A stretch of DNA of 17,619 nt, taken from Ruminococcaceae bacterium UBA3329. GTDB taxonomy: Bacteria > Bacillota > Clostridia > Oscillospirales > Acutalibacteraceae. The notes under the pieces were generated by a model. It saw nothing but the letters and a program-made list of their open reading frames with translations. It had not been told where the DNA came from and made no database searches. Location of the stretch: the NCBI GenBank assembly GCA_002361875.1, contig DERX01000092.1, positions 1,178-18,796 on the forward strand, written 5' to 3'. This document shows positions 8,534 through 16,172 of this stretch, piece by piece (within the stretch, counting starts at the first letter, position 1; each line of letters begins with the position of its first letter). The position numbers and the translations under genes are program-made.

Positions 8534-9460
8534 TTGATTTACAACAATGTGCTTGAGGCTATCGGCAAAACGCCGATGATAAGACTTAACAAGCTGACTG
8601 ATGAAAACAGCGCTGAAATTCTTGTAAAATATGAGGGCGTGAATATCGGCGGCAGTATTAAAACAAGAGTTGCTTACAATATGCTAAAGCAGGCAGAAAA
8701 GCAGGGCAAGATAAATAAAGATTCAATAATTGTTGAGCCGACAAGCGGAAATCAGGGTATAGGCATTGCGCTTGTGGGCGCAGTTAAGGGCTATAAGGTG
8801 AAAATCATTATGCCCGATTCCGTGAGCGAAGAAAGGCGGAAGCTTGTTGAACAGTACGGTGCCGAGGTTATTTTAATTCACGATGACGGCGATATCGGCA
8901 AATGTATTGCAGGGTGTCTGGAAACGGCTCTTAAAATGGCTGAAGAAAACCCGAATGTCTATATTCCTCAACAGTTTGAAAATCCTGACAATCCGCTTGT
9001 ACATAAATATCACACGGCGGTTGAAATTTTAGAGCAGGTTGAAGGTCCTGTTCACGGTTTTTGCTCGGGAGTGGGCACAGGCGGTACTCTTTCGGGGATA
9101 GGCGAGGTGCTGAAGCGTCAGTACCCCGATATAAAAATTTGGGCGGTAGAGCCTGAACATGCGGCAATTCTTTCGGGAGGCAGCATCGGGACACATCTTC
9201 AAATGGGCATCGGCGACGGTCTTATCCCCGAAAATCTTAATACGGAAATTTATGAGGATATATGCGTAATTTCCGATGAAGAGGCGCTTGAAACCTCAAG
9301 ACGGCTTGCCCGTGAGGAGGGACTTCTCTGCGGAATTTCCTCAGGCTCAAATGTTGCGGCGGCAATAAGAATGGCAAAGAAGCTCGGCAAGGGCAAAACT
9401 GTTGTTACAATTCTTCCCGATACAGGCGAGCGTTATTTCAGCACAGTGCTTTTTAAGTGA
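8534..9460 (+). CDS. Cysteine synthase family PLP enzyme (CysK-like) with TSGNQG substrate loop
   Basis: A fold-type II PLP enzyme of 308 residues, the normal CysK length, that should carry out beta-replacement on an activated serine using sulfide or another thiol. The PLP lysine is Lys43 in GGSIKTRVA. The phosphate cup is GTGGTLSG (181-188), Ser271-region GISSGSN contacts the pyridine nitrogen, and PDTGERYFST is near the end. Two positions differ from classical OAS sulfhydrylases. The substrate loop reads PTSGNQGIG instead of PTSGNTGIG, and the gate region reads GIGDGLIP instead of GIGAGFIP. Donor and acceptor may therefore not be O-acetylserine and sulfide. The start is TTG 8534 with GGAGAGG (8520-8526) 7 bases upstream. 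It is 29 bases after mtnA without a terminator, suggesting shared transcription and a sulfur-related role. Confidence 0.88.
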   Translation: MIYNNVLEAIGKTPMIRLNKLTDENSAEILVKYEGVNIGGSIKTRVAYNMLKQAEKQGKINKDSIIVEPTSGNQGIGIALVGAVKGYKVKIIMPDSVSEERRKLVEQYGAEVILIHDDGDIGKCIAGCLETALKMAEENPNVYIPQQFENPDNPLVHKYHTAVEILEQVEGPVHGFCSGVGTGGTLSGIGEVLKRQYPDIKIWAVEPEHAAILSGGSIGTHLQMGIGDGLIPENLNTEIYEDICVISDEEALETSRRLAREEGLLCGISSGSNVAAAIRMAKKLGKGKTVVTILPDTGERYFSTVLFK

Positions 9461-9470
9461 GGTTATCAAA

Positions 9471-10970
9471 ATGTCTAAAATAAAGGAATTTCTTGATTCA
9501 AAAACAGTTAAAAAAGATGTGGGAGAAGAAACATATCTTACATGGAGAGAAACAATTTCTTATGCTCTGGGCAGAGGCGCACAGGGAATGTTCACCTCAA
9601 TGACAGGCTCGAAATATCTGAACTACTTTCTTTCCAATATTCTTCTTTCAAGATTTAAGAACCCTATGGGACTCGCTTCTAAAATCAGACTGTACTGCGG
9701 AATTTTTGATGCGATAAACGACCCGATAATGGGAATAATTGTTGACAAAACAAGAACAAAAGAGGGGCAGATGCGCCCGTACATACGCATGTCGCCTTGG
9801 TTCATTGCAATTGTAATGATTCTGTTCTTTTTAGGTATTCCGAGCGGTATGCCCGATTGGATGTGCGTTGCGTGGACTACTCTTTTATTTATTGGGCTTG
9901 ACGTAACTTATACAGCTTTTGATATTCCTATGGGTGCACTGGCTTTTGCGATAACGCCAAACGGGACAGAACGCACAAAGCTTTACGGTGTTTCGTCAAT
10001 CGTCCGTTCTGTTTCAGGCGTTTTACCCGGGCTTTTTGTGGCGTGTGCGGGCTGGCTGCCGTATTTTAATACTCACACGGCAAAGGCGTATCTTACGGGC
10101 GGCATTGTTTCGGCAATAGGTATTATTCTCTTTACACGCATAACCTACAAAAATACAACCGAAAGAACGGTACACCACGAGGACGCTCCGTCAGTTTTAG
10201 AGTGCTTTAAGCTTCTGTTCACAAACAGACCGCTTTTAATGCTGTTTATCGCAAATTTATTTTTCATTTTAGTAAAGGTAACAAATCAGATTTCCTTCTA
10301 TTTCGTTGCCGATTTAATGTTTACAACCAAGTACAATGTATTTATTGACGTTATAACCTTCCCCGGATTTTTAATTGCGGGAATAGGTGTTCCGAAGCTT
10401 GTTGAAAAATTAGGGCAGAGGAGCGACCCAAGAAAGTTTTACAGAGTTTGCTGTATCTGCGCAATAGTATTTCACGTGCTTTTCTATGCACTTTGCCGTG
10501 ACGGCTACTTAAATAAACCCGAGGGTGCGGTGATTTCTCTGCCGATAGGCATTTTAACCGTTATTTTCACGGGACTTACGGCAATTCCTCTTGAATGTAA
10601 AAACCTTATGCAGAAAGAGATGGAGGCGGAAACCGTTGACTATGTTGAGTGGAAAACGGGAACACGTGTTGAGGGCGTAATGCTTTCAATTATGTCGTTC
10701 ACGGGCAAAATCGAAAATTCCGTATCGTCCGCAATCGGTCTTGCAATCCTCTCATATACAGGTTATATTGCACACAACGAGGGCTCTTTAATCCAGAATG
10801 CGGCTACCAACAAAGCGCTTTTCTTTATGACGACGCTTTTACCTGCAATAGGATATGCCCTTATGCTTATTCCTATGGCATTTTATAATATTTCGGGCAA
10901 GAGCCATCATATAATGATAGAAGAACTGAAAGAACGCCACGAAAAAAAGCTATCCATTGACAAAGATTAA
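9471..10970 (+). CDS. GPH-family (MelB-like) glycoside/pentoside:cation symporter
   Basis: A 12-helix major facilitator protein of 499 residues. Hallmarks of the glycoside-pentoside-hexuronide family are clear: FDAINDPIMG (79-88) with Asp80, Asn83 and Asp84, equal to the cation-site residues Asp55, Asn58 and Asp59 of MelB; DKTRTKEGQMRPYI in the following loop; and ETVDYVEWKTGTRVEG in the second half. The N-terminus is about 25 residues longer than MelB and begins with a charged helix. ATG 9471 is preferred because AGTGAGG is 8 bases upstream and the residues before it have no family resemblance. It starts 10 bases after the CysK-like gene. Melibiose-type sugars, pentosides or hexuronides are usual cargo, but no glycosidase or sugar kinase is nearby, so cargo is undetermined. 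The glnA -35 box lies within its last codons. Confidence 0.9.
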   Translation: MSKIKEFLDSKTVKKDVGEETYLTWRETISYALGRGAQGMFTSMTGSKYLNYFLSNILLSRFKNPMGLASKIRLYCGIFDAINDPIMGIIVDKTRTKEGQMRPYIRMSPWFIAIVMILFFLGIPSGMPDWMCVAWTTLLFIGLDVTYTAFDIPMGALAFAITPNGTERTKLYGVSSIVRSVSGVLPGLFVACAGWLPYFNTHTAKAYLTGGIVSAIGIILFTRITYKNTTERTVHHEDAPSVLECFKLLFTNRPLLMLFIANLFFILVKVTNQISFYFVADLMFTTKYNVFIDVITFPGFLIAGIGVPKLVEKLGQRSDPRKFYRVCCICAIVFHVLFYALCRDGYLNKPEGAVISLPIGILTVIFTGLTAIPLECKNLMQKEMEAETVDYVEWKTGTRVEGVMLSIMSFTGKIENSVSSAIGLAILSYTGYIAHNEGSLIQNAATNKALFFMTTLLPAIGYALMLIPMAFYNISGKSHHIMIEELKERHEKKLSIDKD

Positions 10971-10984
10971 ATATTTGGTATACT
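10957..10984 (+). promoter_or_regulatory. Sigma-A promoter of glnA
   Basis: A perfect -35 box TTGACA (10957-10962) and a -10 box TATACT (10979-10984, one mismatch) are separated by 16 bases. Expected start is near 10991, giving a leader of about 27 bases before the glnA ATG at 11018. The -35 box lies in the final codons of the symporter gene, so glnA can be transcribed alone or by read-through. I looked for a GlnR/TnrA-type site (TGTNA-N7-TNACA) around it and found none. Confidence 0.75.
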
Positions 10985-11017
10985 AATACAGTAATTATAA
11001 GTTGAAAGGAACTTATT

Positions 11018-12340
11018 ATGGGCTATACGAAAGAAGAAATTTTAAAAATCGCAAAAGAGAATGACATACACTTTATCAGACTTCAGTTTATTGATATTTT
11101 CGGTCAGATGAAGAATATAGCCATAACCGAAAATATGTTTGATAAAGTGCTTTCCGACGGACAGATGTTTGACGGGTCTTCAATTGAAGGCTTTGTTCGT
11201 ATTGACGAGTCAGATATGTATTTGAAGCCGGATTTTGACACATTTGAAATTCTTCCGTGGAAAGAGGGAACAGCACGTATTATTTGTGATGTTTATTGCG
11301 CTGACAAGATAACGCCTTTTGAAGGTGACCCTCGTTATATTCTTCGCTCTGTTGTGAAAATGGCTTCCGATATGGGATATACCATAAATGTAGGCCCTGA
11401 ATGTGAATTTTTTCTTTTCCGTCTTGATGAAAACGGAAAAGCAACGGTTGATACGAATGATGCAGTAGGATACTTTGATATAGGTCCTGCCGATGACGGC
11501 GAGCAGTGCAGAAGCGACATTTGTATAGCTCTTCAGAAAATGGGTTATGAAATTGAAGCCTCTCACCATGAGTGCGCCGAAGGTCAGCATGAAATTGATT
11601 TCCGTTTTGTCGAGGCCCTTGACGCAGCTGACAAGGTGGTTACATTTAAACATGTAGTAAAGACCTATGCAAGAAGAAACGGACTTCACGCAACATTTAT
11701 GCCGAAGCCCGTTTACGGCAGTGCGGGAAACGGAATGCACACAAATATTTCTCTGATGAAAAACGGCAGCAATGCCTTTTATGACCCTGATGACAAATAC
11801 GGTCTTTCCGAAACAGCATATCAGTTCATAGCAGGGGTACTACATCACATAAAAGCAATCACTTGTATTGCAAATCCTTTGGTAAATTCATATAAAAGAC
11901 TTGTTCCCGGGTTTGAAGCTCCCGTTTATATTTCATGGTCGGCGTCTAATCGCTCTGCACTTATAAGAGTGCCTGCGGCAAGAGGTATGGCAACAAGAGT
12001 CGAATTGCGCTCGGCAGACCCTGCATGCAATCCGTATCTTGAAATGGCGCTCTGCATAGCGGCAGGTCTTGACGGCATAAAAAATAAGATGAAAGCTCCT
12101 GAAGGAATAACGACAAATATTTTTGATATGACGCCTCAGGAACGAAAAGCAAACGGTATAGAAAATCTGCCCGGCACACTTCAGGAAGCTGTAAGAGAGC
12201 TCCAGAAGAGTGATTTTGCAAAAGAAATACTCGGCGAGCATATCTTTAATAAATATATTGACGGTAAAAAACGGGAATGGGTTGATTACACTACCCGTAT
12301 TACTCAGTGGGAGATTGACCGTTATCTTACAAAATACTGA
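11018..12340 (+). CDS. glnA: Glutamine synthetase, type I alpha
   Basis: Makes glutamine from glutamate, ammonia and ATP in the cytoplasm as a dodecamer. The 440 residues match the short GSI-alpha form of Firmicutes. Motifs: FDGSSIEGFVRIDESDMYL (51-69), metal-binding GPECEFFLF (126-134), HHECAEGQHEIDF (183-195), the ATP-site run KPVYGSAGNGMH (230-241), the glutamate-binding NPLVNSYKRLVPGFEAP (286-302) and NRSALIRVPAARG (311-323). The Arg in GFVRI corresponds to Bacillus Arg62, used in glutamine feedback and in control of GlnR/TnrA-type regulators. The adenylylation tyrosine segment of GSI-beta enzymes is absent. GAAAGGA is correctly placed before ATG 11018. It has its own promoter and terminator, so although it follows the salvage cassette it is probably a separate unit. 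Confidence 0.98.
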   Translation: MGYTKEEILKIAKENDIHFIRLQFIDIFGQMKNIAITENMFDKVLSDGQMFDGSSIEGFVRIDESDMYLKPDFDTFEILPWKEGTARIICDVYCADKITPFEGDPRYILRSVVKMASDMGYTINVGPECEFFLFRLDENGKATVDTNDAVGYFDIGPADDGEQCRSDICIALQKMGYEIEASHHECAEGQHEIDFRFVEALDAADKVVTFKHVVKTYARRNGLHATFMPKPVYGSAGNGMHTNISLMKNGSNAFYDPDDKYGLSETAYQFIAGVLHHIKAITCIANPLVNSYKRLVPGFEAPVYISWSASNRSALIRVPAARGMATRVELRSADPACNPYLEMALCIAAGLDGIKNKMKAPEGITTNIFDMTPQERKANGIENLPGTLQEAVRELQKSDFAKEILGEHIFNKYIDGKKREWVDYTTRITQWEIDRYLTKY

Positions 12341-12344
12341 TTTC

Positions 12345-12372
12345 AAAAAGCCGCAGTTTCTGTGGCTTTTTT
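12345..12372 (+). terminator. Rho-independent terminator of glnA
   Basis: AAAAAGCCGCAG (12345-12356), a TTT loop and CTGTGGCTTTTT (12360-12371) form a 12-bp stem with one G-T pair, ending in six T. It starts 5 bases after the glnA stop. Because the A tract precedes the GC part it could fold on both strands, but only plus-strand genes flank it. Confidence 0.88.
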
Positions 12373-12373
12373 A

Positions 12374-12402
12374 TTGACTTATAAAAAGTAATATGATAAA
12401 AT
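12374..12402 (+). promoter_or_regulatory. Sigma-A promoter of the GtrA-like gene
   Basis: TTGACT (12374-12379) and TAAAAT (12397-12402) are spaced by 17 bases. The -35 box lies directly after the T tract of the glnA terminator. The expected start near 12409 leaves a leader of about 30 bases containing AAAAGGAG before ATG 12440. Confidence 0.65.
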
Positions 12403-12439
12403 ATTTATGAATATTTATCTGTGAAAAGGAGAATTTTTT

Positions 12440-12991
12440 ATGGCAAAAGGTTTAAAAGACATTGACAGTGCGGCTGCATCAAAGGGCAAGGGACTCGAAA
12501 CTCTTTGGCAGTTCGTAAAATTTATTGTAGTATCCCTCGGTGCATTTGTTATCCAGACATTTTTACCGTATCTTATCAAGCTCCCTATGAGCGAAGAATT
12601 TTTACATAAACCGTATCATTTCTGGATTTTCCAGAATGAGGCTCCCGATGCTGCAACAGGCATCATTGCAGCGGGTCTTGGCGTGTTCATTGCGGCAAAT
12701 GCAAGTAATATCATTGCTCAGATTGTTTCTTTCTTCATCAACCGTGATAAGACCTTTAATTCCGACGCAAACATTGCAATTACTCTTCCGATTTACATTG
12801 TGTTCACAATTGCACTTATTTGCTTCTCGGCTTGGCTTTCACCCACACTCATTACATTTTTCTGCAATCATAATATGGAGGGTGCGTCGCTTGCTCTTTC
12901 CGGTGCTATTTGCGGTGCAATTCAGTTCTTCCTTTATTTCCCTGTTGACAAAATTCTTTTCTCAAAGAAAAAGGAAAAAAAGGCTGAATAA
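12440..12991 (+). CDS. GtrA-like small membrane protein (183 aa)
   Basis: An integral membrane protein with four predicted helices (about 24-45, 72-92, 112-134, 150-168) and a lysine-rich tail. The segment NIIAQIVSFFINRDKTFNS (90-108), at the cytoplasmic end of the second helix, matches the GtrA family signature in which a Phe-Phe-x-Asn-Arg motif precedes a Thr-Phe. GtrA proteins are thought to move undecaprenyl-linked sugars across the membrane for glycosylation of envelope polymers. A longer loop between helices 1 and 2 (about 46-70) is unusual. No glycosyltransferase is adjacent, so a role in polyprenyl-sugar transfer is an extrapolation from the family. AAAGGAG lies 8 bases before the ATG. 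It is bracketed by its own promoter and terminator. Confidence 0.78.
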   Translation: MAKGLKDIDSAAASKGKGLETLWQFVKFIVVSLGAFVIQTFLPYLIKLPMSEEFLHKPYHFWIFQNEAPDAATGIIAAGLGVFIAANASNIIAQIVSFFINRDKTFNSDANIAITLPIYIVFTIALICFSAWLSPTLITFFCNHNMEGASLALSGAICGAIQFFLYFPVDKILFSKKKEKKAE

Positions 12992-12992
12992 T

Positions 12993-13031
12993 AAAAAATA
13001 TGCCCCGTCTTTTGACGGGGTCTGCTTTTTT
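12993..13031 (+). terminator. Hairpin terminator after the GtrA-like gene, abutting the next ribosome site
   Basis: CCCCGTC (13003-13009), loop TTTT and GACGGGG (13014-13020) make a perfect 7-bp GC-rich stem. Five bases later comes a run of six T (13026-13031). An A run at 12993-12998 can extend the stem by pairing with it. The next gene's ribosome site (AAGGTGAT, 13032-13039) begins immediately after the T run, leaving no room for a promoter between them. Confidence 0.82.
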
Positions 13032-13045
13032 AAGGTGATTTTTTT

Positions 13046-13963
13046 ATGGACCAAAAAACAAACAGCGTTGCATTAAAGGTCGTACTGAAAATTTTATCGG
13101 TATTATTGACTGTTATATTTTTGCTTTCAACTCTCGGTGCAGTTGCGGTAACAGGAGTGCGTCATTTCTTTGGAGACGGCGAATTTGAAGAAATAGTAAA
13201 TGAACTTGACTTAAGTGAAGTGAAATTTGTATCAAATAATAAAACATATACAGCAATTGACTATATTTACGAAGCAATAGCTGAGGTTATGCCTGATTCC
13301 GTAAGAAATTATACGAGCTTTTTGCAGTCTCTTTTTGACAGAAATGTCAGCAAAACAATTAAACAAATAATATCGTCCGAAAAGGTTAACAGTATTGTTA
13401 AAACAACGATGATGGACTGTGTGAATTACTTTTTAAACAGTGACGCAAAGGCGGCAAGAGCACGCTTGAAGAGTGAAACTCAGATTGTAGACAACTCGGC
13501 AAATTATGAAAATGTTAAAACCGTAGAGGAAGCTGTAAGGGTTTATGTGCGTTCCTTTATTATTAAAACGGTTGAAAACACGTCAGGCTTTTTGTCAGAC
13601 AGAATAATTGTTTTACTTTCTAAAGATACAGTTAATTTGTTAACGGCAGCAGCAGTCATTTCGGCAATTCTTTTGATTATATGCAATTTGGGCTTTTTGT
13701 TTGATTTACTGTTGCATTTCGGCAGTGCCTCTCTTTTATTCGGAATAGTAATAAAGGTGCTTCAAGGCAAATTTGAAGCTCTTAACGGGGATAAGTCATT
13801 AATAGGCTACCAATTGCTAAAGCCTTTAGTTGACAGCTTTTCGCCAAATGCCACGGCAGGCATAATAATCGGAATTTTGCTTATCGCCGCATTTGTCGGA
13901 CTGTTTATGTTTTATAAATCCAAAAATAAGGCAAAAGAAACGGAAATATTAGATAAAAATTGA
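13046..13963 (+). CDS. Membrane protein of unknown function (305 aa)
   Basis: Not recognised. The start is well supported by AAGGTGAT 6 bases before ATG 13046. The first 36 residues form a positively charged tail plus a hydrophobic helix (about 10-36) that looks like a signal anchor. Residues 37-195 are hydrophilic, helix-rich and probably outside the membrane. Three further helices follow at about 198-220, 222-240 and 271-291, and the tail is Lys/Glu-rich. There are no catalytic motifs, lipobox or sorting signal. A terminator lies directly upstream and no good promoter is seen, so it may depend on read-through from the GtrA-like gene. That suggests an envelope role at low expression, but this is only inference from position and topology. 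Confidence 0.8.
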   Translation: MDQKTNSVALKVVLKILSVLLTVIFLLSTLGAVAVTGVRHFFGDGEFEEIVNELDLSEVKFVSNNKTYTAIDYIYEAIAEVMPDSVRNYTSFLQSLFDRNVSKTIKQIISSEKVNSIVKTTMMDCVNYFLNSDAKAARARLKSETQIVDNSANYENVKTVEEAVRVYVRSFIIKTVENTSGFLSDRIIVLLSKDTVNLLTAAAVISAILLIICNLGFLFDLLLHFGSASLLFGIVIKVLQGKFEALNGDKSLIGYQLLKPLVDSFSPNATAGIIIGILLIAAFVGLFMFYKSKNKAKETEILDKN

Positions 13964-14032
13964 GCAAATCAGAGCGTAGGGCGGGGGCTTGCTCCCGCCG
14001 CTTTTATATATCCCTACATGGAATTTTTGCTC
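13962..14032. repeat. Nested intergenic inverted repeat with GTAGGG/CCCTAC ends
   Basis: Three levels of symmetry are nested. Outer arms are GAGCAAA (13962-13968) and TTTGCTC (14026-14032). Middle arms are GTAGGG (13976-13981) and CCCTAC (14012-14017). The inner hairpin is GGCGGG (13980-13985, with extra G following) against CCCGCC (13994-13999) around a GGCTTGCT-like centre. It starts within the stop codon of the 305-residue protein. It has no long T tract, so it looks more like an extragenic palindromic element than a terminator. Confidence 0.6.
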
Positions 14033-14057
14033 TAATTGAGATTACGGCGACTCTCGG

Positions 14058-14074
14058 CTCCCCTTTCAGGGGAG
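14058..14074. repeat. Short palindromic hairpin CTCCCC/GGGGAG
   Basis: CTCCCC (14058-14063), loop TTTCA and GGGGAG (14069-14074) form a perfect 6-bp stem without a T tract. From memory, similar CTCCCC-TTTCA-GGGGAG elements recur between genes in gut Clostridia; this is not shown by the window itself. The rest of 14075-14174 is AT-rich and I see no gene in it. Confidence 0.45.
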
Positions 14075-14174
14075 ACAAGAATTTTATAGAGAACGACAAC
14101 CTAGGCTATCCATTGTAAAGTTTCAATTTATAACCCATTTTCTAAAGACAAAAATAAAGAAAATACAAAATAAA

Positions 14175-14206
14175 GTAGGGGACGATGCCCACATCGTCCC
14201 TTTTTT
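14175..14206. terminator. GTAGGG-headed palindrome with T tract, terminator between convergent genes
   Basis: GTAGG is followed by GGGACGATG (14179-14187), loop CCCA and CATCGTCCC (14192-14200), a perfect 9-bp stem. On the plus strand six T follow (14201-14206). On the minus strand the hairpin lies 8 bases beyond the tcdA stop, with only a weak T-rich tail. It can therefore end plus-strand transcripts well and perhaps minus-strand ones too. It also belongs to the palindrome family seen at 13976 and 16094. Confidence 0.65.
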
Positions 14207-14208
14207 AC

Positions 14209-14889
14209 TTACTGTCCTATAATATCCTTTATAACCTCACCTGCAATAATCAGTCCTGCGGCAGGGGGGACAAACGAAATGCTTGCAGGTGTCCGTTCTC
14301 CGTCCGTTTTCGGCATTTCTTCGGAATAAACCACCTTAAGCTTTTTTACCCCGCATTTTTTTAGCTGTGTTCGCATTACTCTGCAAAGCGGGCAAACGCT
14401 GGTCTTGTAAATATCGCTGACTTTAAATGCAGTCGGGTCAAGCTTGTTGCCCGTTCCCATTGATGAAATTATGGGAATATCAAGCTTTTCGGCGTTTTCC
14501 GCAAGGCTTATTTTGGCTGTCACATTATCTATTGCGTCTATGATATAGTCGTACTGCGAAAGATTAAACTCTTCTGAATTTTCAGGCAGATACATTTTTT
14601 GAATTGCAGTGACATCACATTCGGGGTTTATGTCAAGTATCCGTGCCTTCGCAACCTCGGCTTTCGGTTTGCCGACTGTTGAGTGCAGTGCATAAAGCTG
14701 ACGGTTTATGTTGGTAATATCCACCGTGTCCTTGTCAACAACCGTCATTTTGCCAATTCCCGAACGGGCAAGTGCCTCGGCAGTGTATGAGCCGACTCCG
14801 CCGAGTCCGAAAATGATTATATTAGAATTTTGAAGCTTTCGTAAAGCATCTTCTCCGATAAGCCTTTCAGTGCGTGAAAAAATATCCAT
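14209..14889 (-). CDS. tcdA: tRNA threonylcarbamoyladenosine dehydratase (TcdA/CsdL, ThiF family)
   Basis: An E1-like adenylating enzyme of 226 residues. TcdA uses ATP to cyclise t6A at position 37 of ANN-decoding tRNAs to ct6A. Motifs: the N-terminal RTERLIGEDALRKL, nucleotide-binding GLGGVGSYTAEALARSGIG (28-46), VDKDTVDITNINRQ (51-64), the ATP-site DAIDNVTAK, SVCPLCRVMR (with paired Cys) and ERTPASISFVPPAAGLIIAG near the C-terminus. The last stretch separates TcdA from MoeB and ThiF. It is shorter than the E. coli protein (about 268), lacking some of its C-terminus. GAGGTG (14900-14895) precedes the ATG by 5 bases. It is the only minus-strand gene in the window and diverges from ychF. Confidence 0.9.
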   Translation of the reverse strand: MDIFSRTERLIGEDALRKLQNSNIIIFGLGGVGSYTAEALARSGIGKMTVVDKDTVDITNINRQLYALHSTVGKPKAEVAKARILDINPECDVTAIQKMYLPENSEEFNLSQYDYIIDAIDNVTAKISLAENAEKLDIPIISSMGTGNKLDPTAFKVSDIYKTSVCPLCRVMRTQLKKCGVKKLKVVYSEEMPKTDGERTPASISFVPPAAGLIIAGEVIKDIIGQ

Positions 14890-14915
14890 AAATTCACCTC
14901 TTATGTGTTAATTTC

Positions 14916-14944
14916 ATTTTAACATATTGAAAAAAATTACGCAA
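14916..14944 (-). promoter_or_regulatory. Probable promoter of tcdA
   Basis: Reading the minus strand, TAAAAT (14921-14916) is a good -10 box. TTGCGT (14944-14939) is a weak -35 box at 17 bases. The expected start near 14909 gives a leader of about 20 bases with the ribosome site. Support is moderate because the -35 box matches at only three positions. Confidence 0.45.
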
Positions 14945-14955
14945 TAGTGTATAAT
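14927..14955 (+). promoter_or_regulatory. Sigma-A promoter of ychF
   Basis: TTGAAA (14927-14932) and a perfect TATAAT (14950-14955) are spaced by 17 bases. A start near 14962 gives a 30-base leader to ATG 14992. Its boxes interleave with the proposed tcdA promoter on the other strand. Confidence 0.8.
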
Positions 14956-14991
14956 ATTTTCTTGAAATTCAGCAAAGAGGATGTAAACCAT

Positions 14992-16086
<1,095 letters not shown>

Positions 16087-16093
16087 AAGATGA

Positions 16094-16119
16094 GTAGGGA
16101 CAGGCTTCCACGCCTGTCC
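16094..16119. repeat. GTAGGG-headed palindrome after ychF
   Basis: GTAG is followed by GGACAGGC (16098-16105), loop TTCCAC and GCCTGTCC (16112-16119), a perfect 8-bp stem. It begins 8 bases after the ychF stop. The sequel is GAAAAAG, not a T tract, so it is a poor terminator on the plus strand but may slow RNA decay. It shares its head with 13976 and 14175 while the stem sequence differs. Confidence 0.6.
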
Positions 16120-16130
16120 GAAAAAGTGTG

Positions 16131-16156
16131 CGGACGGTGATATCCTCACCGTTCCG
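16131..16156. repeat. Second palindrome before tRNA-Arg
   Basis: CGGACGGTGA (16131-16140), loop TATCC and TCACCGTTCCG (16146-16156) pair over 10 bp with one bulged T. It lies 11 bases after the previous palindrome, and the two may be halves of one composite element. A minor TTGTA/TACAA repeat (16157-16169) follows. No clear tRNA promoter was recognised between here and 16173. Confidence 0.55.
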
Positions 16157-16172
16157 TTGTAAAATACAATAT

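Noticed and set aside
11210..11740. 176-residue minus-strand reading frame inside glnA
   Set aside because: Antisense shadow of a highly conserved gene. It has no ribosome site and no recognisable domain.
12945..12950. TTGACA near the end of the GtrA-like gene as promoter for the 305-residue protein
   Set aside because: The bases at the correct -10 distance are AAAAAG, with no TATAAT-like box at 16-18 bases.
12636..13076. 146-residue plus-strand frame overlapping the GtrA-like gene
   Set aside because: Out of frame with a convincing membrane gene. It crosses the hairpin terminator and has no ribosome site.
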